Part shown: piece by piece, positions 15,001 to 27,000 of the stretch | Numbering within the stretch: position 1 is the stretch's first letter | Layout of the letters: each line of letters starts with the position of its first letter | Assembly: GCA_029168955.1 (NCBI GenBank) | Contig: JAPDOI010001520.1 | Location: 1 to 64,000, forward strand | DNA: 64,000 nucleotides | Direction: 5' to 3' | DNA from: Aplectana chamaeleonis | Taxonomy: Eukaryota > Nematoda > Chromadorea > Rhabditida > Cosmocercidae | Notes under the pieces: model-generated | The model's database searches: none | What the model was told of the DNA's origin: nothing | Seen by the model: the letters and a program-made list of their open reading frames with translations, nothing else | Translations under genes and position numbers: made by a program

Positions 15001-18000
15001 GTTCCGGAATGTGAGCGGGGCTTCGGCAGGAGTGCGCACAACGGCAATAGAATGCTTTGGTATTTGAAAAAGTATGGGGAATCAGGCTCGAAGTCTGTGA
15101 GGGCTCCGAGGGCAAGTTTTCAATGTTCCGGAATGTGAGCGGGGCTTCGGCAGGAGTGCGCACAACGGCAATAGAATGCTTTGGTATTTGAAAAAGTATG
15201 GGGAATCAGGCTCGAAGTCTGTGAGGGCTCCGAGGGCAAGTTTTCAATGTTCCGGAATGTGAGCGGGGCTTCGGCAGGAGTGCGCACAACGGCAATAGAA
15301 TGCTTTGGTATTTGAAAAAGTATGGGGAATCAGGCTCGAAGTCTGTGAGGGCTCCGAGGGCAAGTTTTCAATGTTCCGGAATGTGAGCGGGGCTTCGGCA
15401 GGAGTGCGCACAACGGCAATAGAATGCTTTGGTATTTGAAAAAGTATGGGGAATCAGGCTCGAAGTCTGTGAGGGCTCCGAGGGCAAGTTTTCAATGTTC
15501 CGGAATGTGAGCGGAGCTTCGGCAGGAGTGCGCACAACGGCAATAGAATGCTTTGGTATTTGAAAAAGTATGGGGAATCAGGCTCGAAGTCTGTGAGGGC
15601 TCCGAGGGCAAGTTTTCAATGTTCCGGAATGTGAGCGGGGCTTCGGCAGGAGTGCGCACAACGGCAATAGAATGCTTTGGTATTTGAAAAAGTATGGGGA
15701 ATCAGGCTGGAAGTCTGTTAGGGCTCCGAGGGCAAGTTTTCAATGTTCCGGAATGTGGGCGGAGCTTCGGCAGGAGTGCGCACAACGGCAATAGAATGCT
15801 TTGGTATTTGAAAAAGTATGGGGAATCAGGCTGGAAGTCTGTTAGGGCTCCGAGGGCAAGTTTTCAATGTTCCGGAATGTGAGCGGGGCTTCGGCAGGAG
15901 TGCGCACAACGGCAATAGAATGCTTTGGTATTTGAAAAAGTATGGGGAATCAGGCTCGAAGTCTGTGAGGGCTCCGAGGGCAAGTTTTCAATGTTCCGGA
16001 ATGTGGGCGGGGCATCGGCAGGAGTGCGCACAACGGCAATAAAATGCTTTGGTATTTGAAAAAGTATGGGAATCAGGCTGGAAGTCTGTGAGGGCTTCGA
16101 GGGCAAGTTTTCAATGTTCCGGAATGTGGGCGGGGCTTCGGCAGGAGTACGCACAACGGCAATAGAATGCTTTGGTATTTGAAAAAGTATGGGGAATCAG
16201 GCTCGAAGTCTGTGAGGGCTCCGAGGGCAAGTTTTCAATGTTCCGGAATGTGAGCGGGGCTTCGGCAGGAGTGCGCACAACGGCAATAGAATGCTTTGGT
16301 ATTTGAAAAAGTATGGGGAATCAGGCTCGAAGTCTGTGAGGGCTCCGAGGGCAAGTTTTCAATGTTCCGGAATGTGAGCGGGGCTTCGGCAGGAGTGCGC
16401 ACAACGGCAATAGAATGCTTTGGTATTTGAAAAAGTATGGGGAATCAGGCTGGAAGTCTGTTAGGGCTCCGAGGGCAAGTTTTCAATGTTCCGGAATGTG
16501 AGCGGGGCTTCGGCAGGAGTGCGCACAACGGCAATAGAATGCTTTGGTATTTGAAAAAGTATGGGGAATCAGGCTCGAAGTCTGTGAGGGCTCCGAGGGC
16601 AAGTTTTCAATGTTCCGGAATGTGAGCGGGGCTTCGGCAGGAGTGCGCACAACGGCAATAGAATGCTTTGGTATTTGAAAAGTATGGGGAATCAGGCTGG
16701 AAGTCTGTGAGGGCTCCGAGGGCAAGTTTTCAATGTTCCGGAATGTGAGCGGGGCTTCGGCAGGAGTGCGCACAACGGCAATAGAATGCTTTGGTATTTG
16801 AAAAAGTATGGGGAATCAGGCTCGAAGTCTGTGAGGGCTCCGAGGGCAAGTTTTCAATGTTCCGGAATGTGAGCGGGGCTTCGGCAGGAGTGCGCACAAC
16901 GGCAATAGAATGCTTTGGTATTTGAAAAAGTATGGGGAATCAGGCTCGAAGTCTGTGAGGGCTCCGAGGGCAAGTTTTCAATGTTCCGGAATGTGAGCGG
17001 AGCTTCGGCAGGAGTGCGCACAACGGCAATAGAATGCTTTGGTATTTGAAAAAGTATGGGGAATCAGGCTGGAAGTCTGTGAGGGCTCCGAGGGCAAGTT
17101 TTCAATGTTCCGGAATGTGGGCGGGGCTTCGGCAGGAGTGCGCACAACGGCAATAGAATGTTTTGGTATTTGAAAAACTATGGGGAATCAGGCTCGAAGT
17201 CTGTGAGGGCTCCGAGGGCAAGTTTTCAATGTTCCGGAATGTGGGCGGGGCTTCGGCAGGAGTGCGCACAACGGCAATAGAATGCTTTGGTATTTGAAAA
17301 AGTATGGGGAATCAGGCTGGAAGTCTGTGAGGGCTCCGAGGGCAAGTTTTCAATGTTCCGGAATGTGGGCGGGGCTTCGGCAGGAGTGCGCACAACGGCA
17401 ATAGAATGCTTTGGTATTTGAAAAAGTATGGGGAATCAGGCTGGAAGTCTGTGAGGGCTCCGAGGGCAAGTTTTCAATGTTCCGGAATGTGGGCGGGGCT
17501 TCGGCAGGAGTGCGCACAACGGCAATAGAATGCTTTGGTATTTGAAAAAGTTTGGGGAATCAGGCTGGAAGTCTGTGAGGGCTCCGAGGGCAAGTTTTCA
17601 ATGTTCCGGAATGTGAGCGGGGCTTCGGCAGGAGTGCGCACAACGGCAATAAAATGCTTTGGTATTTGAAAAAGTATGGGGAATCAGGCTGGAAGTCTGT
17701 GAGGGCTCCGAGGGCAAGTTTTCAATGTTCCGGAATGTGGGCGGGGCTTCGGCAGGAGTGCGCACAACGGCAATAGAATGCTTTGGTATTTGAAAAACTA
17801 TGGGGAATCAGGCTCGAAGTCTGTGAGGGCTCCGAGGGCAAGTTTTCAATGTTCCGGAATGTGGGCGGGGCTTCGGCAGGAGTGCGCACAACGGCAATAG
17901 AATGCTTTGGTATTTGAAAAAGTATGGGGAATCAGGCTCGAAGTCTGTGAGGGCTCCGAGGGCAAGTTTTCAATGTTCCGGAATGTGGGCGGGGCTTCGG

Positions 18001-21000
18001 CAGGAGTGCGCACAACGGCAATAGAATGCTTTGGTATTTGAAAAAGTATGAGGAATCAGGCTGGAAGTCTGTGAGGGCTCCGAGGGCAAGTTTTCAATGT
18101 TCCGGAATGTGGGCGGGGCTTCGGCAGGAGTGCGCACAACGGCAATAGAATGCTTTGGTATTTGAAAAAGTATGAGGAATCAGGCTGGAAGTCTGTGAGG
18201 GCTCCGAGGGCAAATTTTCAATGTTCCAGAATGTGGGCGGGGCTTCGGCAGGAGTGCGCACAACGGCAATAGAATGCTTTGGTATTTGAAAAAGTATGGG
18301 GAATCAGGCTGGAAGTCTGTGAGGGCTTCGAGGGCAAGTTTTCAATGTTCCGGAATGTGGGCGGGGCTTCGGCAGGAGTACGCACAACGGCAATAGAATG
18401 CTTTGGTATTTGAAAAAGTATGGGGAATCAGGCTCGAAGTCTGTGAGGGCTCCGAGGGCAAGTTTTCAATGTTCCGGAATGTGAGCGGGGCTTCGGCAGG
18501 AGTGCGCACAACGGCAATAGAATGCTTTGGTATTTGAAAAAGTATGGGGAATCAGGCTCGAAGTCTGTGAGGGCTCCCAGGGCAAGTTTTCAATGTTCCG
18601 GAATGTGAGCGGGGCTCCGGCAGGAGTGCGCACAACGGCAATAGAATGCTTTGGTATTTGAAAAAGTATGGGGAATCAGGCTCGAAGTCTGTGAGGGCTC
18701 CGAGGGCAAGTTTTCAATGTTCCGGAATGTGAGCGGGGCTTCGGCAGGAGTGCGCACAACGGCAATAGAATGCTTTGGTATTTGAAAAAGTATGGGGAAT
18801 CAGGCTCGAAGTCTGTGAGGGCTCCGAGGGCAAGTTTTCAATGTTCCGGAATGTGAGCGGGGCTTCGGCAGGAGTGCGCACAACGGCAATAGAATGCTTT
18901 GGTATTTGAAAAAGTATGGGGAATCAGGCTGGAAGTCTGTGAGGGCTCCGAGGGCAAGTTTTCGATGTTCCGGAATGTGGGCGGGGCTTCGGCAGGAGTG
19001 CGCACAACGGCAATAGAATGCTTTGGTATTTGAAAAAGTATGGGGAATCAGGCTCGAAGTCTGTGAGGGCTCCGAGGGCAAGTTTTCAATGTTCCGGAAT
19101 GTGAGCGGGGCTTCGGCAGGAGTGCGCACAACGGCAATAAAATGTTTGGTATTTGAAAAAGTATGGGGAATCAGGCTGGAAGTCTGTGAGGGCTCCGAGG
19201 GCAAGTTTTCGATGTTCCGGAATGTGGGCGGGGCTTCGGCAGGAGTGCGCACAACGGCAATAGAATGCTTTGGTATTTGAAAAAGTATGGGGAATCAGGC
19301 TGGAAGTCTGTGAGGGCTCCGAGGGCAAGTTTTCAATGTTCCGGAATGTGGGCGGGGCTTCGGCAGGAGTGCGCACAACGGCAATAGAATGCTTTGGTAT
19401 TTGAAAAAGTATGGGGAATCAGGCTCGAAGTCTGTGAGGGCTCCGAGGGCAAGTTTTCAATGTTCCGGAATGTGAGCGGAGCTTCGGCAGGAGTGCGCAC
19501 AACGGCAATAGAATGCTTTGGTATTTGAAAAAGTATGGGAATCAGGCTCGAAGTCTGTGAGGGCTCCGAGGGCAAGTTTTCAATGTTCCGGAATGTGAGC
19601 GGAGCTTCGGCAGGAGTGCGCACAACGGCAATAGAATGCTTTGGTATTTGAAAAAGTATGGGGAATCAGGCTCGAAGTCTGTGAGGGCTCCGAGGGCAAG
19701 TTTTCAATGTTCCGGAATGTGGGCGGGTCTTCGGCAGGAGTGCGCACAACGGCAATAGAATGCTTTGGTATTTGAAAAAGTATGGGGAATCAGGCTGGAA
19801 GTCTGTGAGGGCTCCGAGGGCAAGTTTTCAATGTTCCGGAATGTGGGCGGGTCTTCGGCAGGAGTGCGCACAACGGCAATAGAATGCTTTGGTATTTGAA
19901 AAAGTATGGGGAATCAGGCTCGAAGTCTGTGAGGGCTCCGAGGGCAAGTTTTCAATGTTCCGGAATGTGAGCGGGGCTTCGGCAGGAGTGCGCACAACGG
20001 CAATAGAATGCTTTGGTATTTGAAAAAGTATGGGGAATCAGGCTCGAAGTCTGTGAGGGCTCCGAGGGCAAGTTTTCAATGTTCCGGAATGTGGGCGGGG
20101 CTTCGGCAGGAGTGCGCACAACGGCAATAGAATGCTTTGGTATTTGAAAAAGTATGGGGAATCAGGCTCGAAGTCTGTTAGGGCTCCGAGGGCAAGTTTT
20201 CAATGTTCCGGAATGTGGGCGGGGCTTCGGCAGGAGTGCGCACAACGGCGATAAAATGCTTTGGTATTTGAAAAAGTATGGGGAATCAGGCTCGAAGTCT
20301 GTGAGGGCTCCGAGGGCAAGTTTTCAATGTTCCGTAATGTGAGCGGGGCTTCGGCAGGAGTGCGCACAACGGCAATAGAATGCTTTGGTATTTGAAAAAG
20401 TATGGGGAATCAGGCTGGAAGTCTGTGAGGGCTCCGAGGGCAAGTTTTCAATGTTCCGTAATGTGAGCGGGGCTTCGGCAGGAGTGCGCACAACGGCAAT
20501 AGAATGCTTTGGTATTTGAAAAAGTATGGGGAATCAGGCTCGAAGTCTGTGAGGGCTCCGAGGGCAAGTTTTCAATGTTCCGGAATGTGAGCGGGGCTTC
20601 GGCAGGAGTGCGCACAACGGCAATAGAATGCTTTGGTATTTGAAAAAGTATGGGGAATCAGGCTCGAAGTCTGTGAGGGCTCCGAGGGCAAGTTTTCAAT
20701 GTTCCGGAATGTGGGCGGGGCTTCGGCAGGAGTGCGCACAACGGCAATAGAATGCTTTGGTATTTGAAAAAGTATGGGGAATCAGGCTCGAAGTCTGTGA
20801 GGGCTCCCAGGGCAAGTTTTCAATGTTCCGGAATGTGAGCGGGGCTCCGGCAGGAGTGCGCACAACGGCAATAGAATGCTTTGGTATTTGAAAAAGTATG
20901 GGGAATCAGGCTGGAAGTCTGTTAGGGCTCCGAGGACAAGTTTTCAATGTTCCGTAATGTGAGGGGGCCCTCGGCAGGAGTGCGCACAACGGCAATAGAA

Positions 21001-24000
21001 TGCTTTGGTATTTGAAAAAGTATGGGGAATCAGGCTCGAAGTCTGTGAGGGCTCCGAGGGCAAGTTTTCAATGTTCCGTAATGTGAGCGGGGCTTCGGCA
21101 GGAGTGCGCACAACGGCAATAGAATGCTTTGGTATTTGAAAAAGTATGGGGAATCAGGCTCGAAGTCTGTGAGGGCTCCGAGGGCAAGTTTTCAATGTTC
21201 CGGAATGTGGGCGGGGCTTCGGCAGGAGTGCGCACAACGGCAATAGAATGCTTTGGTATTTGAAAAAGTATGGGGAATCAGGCTCGAAGTCTGTGAGGGC
21301 TCCGAGGGCAAGTTTTCAATGTTCCGGAATGTGGGCGGGGCTTCGGCAGGAGTGCGCACAACGGCAATAGAATGCTTTGGTATTTGAAAAAGTATGGGGA
21401 ATCAGGCTGGAAGTCTGTGAGGGCTCCGAGGGCAAGTTTTCAATGTTCCGGAATGTGGGCGGGGCTTCGGCAGGAGTGCGCACAACGGCAATAGATTGCT
21501 TTGGTATTTGGAAAAGTATGGGGAATCAGGCTGGAAGTCTGTGAGGGCTCCGAGGGCAAGTTTTCAATGTTCCGGAATGTGGGCGGGGCTTCGGCAGGAG
21601 TGCGCACAACGGCAATAGAATGTTTTGGTATTTGAAAAAGTATGGGGAATCAGGCTGGAAGTCTGTGAGGGCTCCGAGGGCAAGTTTTCAATGTTCCGGA
21701 ATGTGGGCGGGGCTTCGGCAGGAGTGCGCACAACGGCAATAGAATGCTTTGGTATTTGAAAAAGTATGGGGAATCAGGCTGGAAGTCTGTGAGGGCTCCG
21801 AGGGCAAGTTTTCAATGTTCCGGAATGTGGGCGGGGCTTCGGCAGGAGTGCGCACAACGGCAATAGAATGCTTTGGTATTTGAAAAAGTATGGGGAATCA
21901 GGCTGGAAGTCTGTGAGGGCTCCGAGGGCAAGTTTTCAATGTTCCGGAATGTGGGCGGGGCTTCGGCAGGAGTGCGCACAACGGCAATAGAATGCTTTGG
22001 TATTTGAAAAAGTATGGGGAATCAGGCTCGAAGTCTGTGAGGGCTCCGAGGGCAAGTTTTCAATGTTCCGTAATGTGAGCGGGGCTTCGGCAGGAGTGCG
22101 CACAACGGCAATAGAATGCTTTGGTATTTGAAAAGTATGAGGAATCAGGCTGGAAGTCTGTGAGGGCTCCGAGGGCAAGTTTTCAATGTTCCGGAATGTG
22201 AGCGGGGCTTCGGCAGGAGTGCGCACAACGGCAATAGAATGCTTTGGTATTTGAAAAAGTATTGGGAATCAGGCTGGAAGTCTGTGAGGGCTCCGAGGGC
22301 AAGTTTTCAATGTTCCGGAATGTGAGCGGGGCTTCGGCAGGAGTGCGCACAACGGCAATAGAATGCTTTGGTATTTGAAAAAGTATGAGGAATCAGGCTG
22401 GAAGTCTGTGAGGGCTCCGAGGGCAAGTTTTCAATGTTCCGGAATGTGGGCGGGGCTTCGGCAGGAGTGCGCACAACGGCAATAGAATGCTTAGGTATTT
22501 GAAAAAGTATGGGGAATCAGGCTGGAAGTCTGTTAGGGCTCCCAGGGCAAGTTTTCAATGTTCCGGAATGTGAGCGGGGCCCCGGCAGGAGTGCGCACAA
22601 CGGCAATAGAATGCTTTGGTATTTGAAAAAGTATGGGGAATCAGGCTGGAAGTCTGTGAGGGCTCCGAGGGCAAGTTTTCAATGTTCCGGAATGTGAGCG
22701 GGGCTCCGGCAGGAGTGCGCACAACGGCAATAGAATGCTTTGGTATTTGAAAAAGTATGGGGAATCAGGCTCGAAGTCTGTGAGGGCTCCGAGGGCAAGT
22801 TTTCAATGTTCCGGAATGTGAGCGGGGCTTCGGCAGGAGTGCGCACAACGGCAATAGAATGCTTTGGTATTTGAAAAAGTATGGGGAATCAGGCTGGAAG
22901 TCTGTTAGGGCTCCGAGGGCAAGTTTTCAATGTTCCGGAATGTGAGCGGGGCTTCGGCAGGAGTGCGCACAACGGCAATAGAATGCTTTGGTATTTGAAA
23001 AAGTATGGGGAATCAGGCTGGAAGTCTGTTAGGGCTCCGAGGGCAAGTTTTCAATGTTCCGGAATGTGGGCGGAGCTTCGGCAGGAGTGCGCACAACGGC
23101 AATAGAATGCTTTGGTATTTGAAAAAGTATGGGGAATCAGGCTGGAAGTCTGTTAGGGCTCCGAGGGCAAGTTTTCAATGTTCCGGAATGTGAGCGGAGC
23201 TTCGGCAGGAGTGCGCACAACGGCAATAGAATGCTTTGGTATTTGAAAAAGTATGGGGAATCAGGCTGGAAGTCTGTGAGGGCTCCGAGGGCAAGTTTTC
23301 AATGTTCCGGAATGTGAGCGGAGCTTCGGCAGGAGTGCGCACAACGGCAATAGAATGCTTTGGTATTTGAAAAAGTATGGGGAATCAGGCTCGAAGTCTG
23401 TGAGGGCTCCGAGGGCAAGTTTTCAATGTTCCGGAATGTGAGCGGGGCTTCGGCAGGAGTGCGCACAACGGCAATAGAATGCTTTGGTATTTGAAAAAGT
23501 ATGGGGAATCAGGCTCGAAGTCTGTGAGGGCTCCGAGGGCAAGTTTTCAATGTTCCGGAATGTGAGCGGGGCTTCGGCAGGAGTGCGCACAACGGCAATA
23601 GAATGCTTTGGTATTTGAAAAAGTATGGGGAATCAGGCTCGAAGTCTGTGAGGGCTCCGAGGGCAAGTTTTCAATGTTCCGGAATGTGAGCGGGGCTTCG
23701 GCAGGAGTGCGCACAACGGCAATAGAATGCTTTGGTATTTGAAAAAGTATTGGGAATCAGGCTGGAAGTCTGTTAGGGCTCCGAGGGCAAATTTTCAATG
23801 TTCCAGAATGTGAGCGGGGCTTCGGCAGGAGTGCGCACAACGGCAATAGAATGCTTTGGTATTTGAAAAAGTATGAGGAATCAGGCTGGAAGTCTGTGAG
23901 GGCTCCGAGGGCAAGTTTTCAATGTTCCGGAATGTGGGCGGGGCTTCGGCAGGAGTGCGCACAACGGCAATAGAATGCTTTGGTATTTGAAAAAGTATGG

Positions 24001-27000
24001 GGAATCAGGCTGGAAGTCTGTTAGGGCTCCGAGGGCAAGTTTTCAATGTTCCGGAATGTGGGCGGGGCTTCGGCAGGAGTGCGCACAACGGCAATAAAAT
24101 GCTTTGGTATTTGAAAAAGTATGGGGAATCAGGCTGGAAGTCTGTTAGGGCTCCGAGGGCAAGTTTTCAAGGTTCCGGAATGTGAGCGGGGCTTCGGCAG
24201 GAGTGCGCACAACGGCAATAGAATGCTTTGGTATTTGAAAAAGTATGGGGAATCAGGCTCGAAGTCTGTGAGGGCTCCGAGGGCAAGTTTTCAATGTTCC
24301 GGAATGTGAGCGGGGCTTCGGCAGGAGTGCGCACAACGGCAATAGAATGCTTTGGTATTTGAAAAAGTATGGGGAATCAGGCTCGAAGTCTGTGAGGGCT
24401 CCGAGGGCAAGTTTTCGATGTTCCGTAATGTGAGCGGAGCTTCGGCAGGAGTGCGCACAACGGCAATAGAATGCTTTGGTATTTGAAAAAGTATGGGGAA
24501 TCAGGCTCGAAGTCTGTGAGGGCTCCGAGGGCAAGTTTTCAATGTTCCGGAATGTGGGCGGGGCTTCGGCAGGAGTGCGCACAACGGCAATAGAATGCTT
24601 TGGTATTTGAAAAAGTATGGGGAATCAGGCTGGAAGTCTGTGAGGGCTCCGAGGGCAAGTTTTCAATGTTCCGGAATGTGAGCGGGGCTTCGGCAGGAGT
24701 GCGCACAACGGCAATAGAATGCTTTGGTATTTGAAAAAGTATGGGGAATCAGGCTGGAAGTCTGTGAGGGCTTCGAGGGCAAGTTTTCAATGTTCCGGAA
24801 TGTGAGCGGGGCTTCGGCAGGAGTGCGCACAACGGCAATAGAATGCTTTGGTATTTGAAAAAGTATGGGGAATCAGGCTGGAAGTCTGTGAGGGCTTCGA
24901 GGGCAAGTTTTCAATGTTCCGGAATGTGGGCGGGGCTTCGGCAGGAGTACGCACAACGGCAATAGAATGCTTTGGTATTTGAAAAAGTATGGGGAATCAG
25001 GCTGGAAGTCTGTGAGGGCTCCGAGGGCAAGTTTTCAATGTTCCGGAATGTGAGCGGGGCTCCGGCAGGAGTGCGCACAACGGCAATAGAATGCTTTGGT
25101 ATTTGAAAAAGTATGGGGAATCAGGCTCGAAGTCTGTGAGGGCTCCCAGGGCAAGTTTTCAATGTTCCGGAATGTGAGCGGGGCTCCGGCAGGAGTGCGC
25201 ACAACGGCAATAGAATGCTTTGGTATTTGAAAAAGTATGGGGAATCAGGCTGGAAGTCTGTTAGGGCTCCTAGGGCAAGTTTTCAATGTTCCGGAATGTG
25301 AGCGGGGCTTCGGCAGGAGTGCGCACAACGGCAATAGAATGCTTTGGTATTTGAAAAAGTATGGGGAATCAGGCTGGAAGTCTGTGAGGGCTCCGAGGGC
25401 AAGTTTTCAATGTTCCGGAATGTGGGCGGGGCTTCGGCAGGAGTGCGCACAACGGCAATAGAATGCTTTGGTATTTGAAAAAGTATGGGGAATCAGGCTG
25501 GAAGTCTGTGAGGGCTCCGAGGGCAAGTTTTCAATGTTCCGGAATGTGGGCGGGGCTTCGGCAGGAGTGCGCACAACGGCAATAGAATGTTTTGGTATTT
25601 GAAAAAGTATGGGGAATCAGGCTGGAAGTCTGTGAGGGCTCCGAGGACAAGTTTTCAATGTTCCGGAATGTGGGCGGGGCTTCGGCAGGAGTGCGCACAA
25701 CGGCAATAGAATGTTTTGGTATTTGAAAAACTATGGGGAATCAGGCTCGAAGTCTGTGAGGGCTCCGAGGGCAAGTTTTCAATGTTCCGGAATGTGGGCG
25801 GGGCTTCGGCAGGAGTGCGCACAACGGCAATAGAATGCTTTGGTATTTGAAAAAGTTTGGGGAATCAGGCTGGAAGTCTGTGAGGGCTCCGAGGGCAAGT
25901 TTTCAATGTTCCGGAATGTGAGCGGGGCTTCGGCAGGAGTGCGCACAACGGCAATAGAATGCTTTGGTATTTGAAAAAGTATGGGGAATCAGGCTGGAAG
26001 TCTGTTAGGGCTCCGAGGGCAAGTTTTCAATGTTCCGGAATGTGAGCGGGGCTTCGGCAGGAGTGCGCACAACGGCAATAGAATGCTTTGGTATTTGAAA
26101 AAGTATGGGGAATCAGGCTGGAAGTCTGTTAGGGCTCCGAGGGCAAGTTTTCAATGTTCCGGAATGTGGGCGGAGCTTCGGCAGGAGTGCGCACAACGGC
26201 AATAGAATGCTTTGGTATTTGAAAAAGTATGGGGAATCAGGCTCGAAGTCTGTGAGGGCTCCGAGGGCAAGTTTTCAATGTTCCGGAATGTGAGCGGGGC
26301 TTCGGCAGGAGTGCGCACAACGGCAATAGAATGCTTTGGTATTTGAAAAAGTATGGGGAATCAGGCTGGAAGTCTGTGAGGGCTCCGAGGGCAAGTTTTC
26401 AATGTTCCGGAATGTGGGCGGGTCTTCGGCAGGAGTGCGCACAACGGCAATAGAATGCTTTGGTATTTGAAAAAGTATGGGGAATCAGGCTGGAAGTCTG
26501 TGAGGGCTCCGAGGGCAAGTTTTCAATGTTCCGGAATGTGGGCGGGGCTTCGGCAGGAGTGCGCACAACGGCAATAGAATGCTTTGGTATTTGAAAAAGT
26601 ATGGGGAATCAGGCTCGAAGTCTGTTAGGGCTCCGAGGGCAAATTTTCAATGTTCCAGAATGTGGGCGGGGCTTCGGCAGGAGTGCGCACAACGGCAATA
26701 GAATGCTTTGGTATTTGAAAAAGTATGAGGAATCAGGCTGGAAGTCTGTGAGGGCTTCGAGGGCAAGTTTTCAATGCTCCGGAATGTGGGCGGGGCTTCT
26801 GCAGGAGTACGCACAACGGCAATAGAATGCTTTGGTATTTGAAAAAGTATGGGGAATCAGGCTCGAAGTCTGTTAGGGCTCCGAGGGCAAGTTTTCAATG
26901 TTCCGGAATGTGGGCGGTGCTTCGGCAGGAGTGCGCACAACGGGAATAGAATGCTTTTGTATTTGAAAAAGTATGGGAATCAGGCTGGAAGTCTGTGAGG

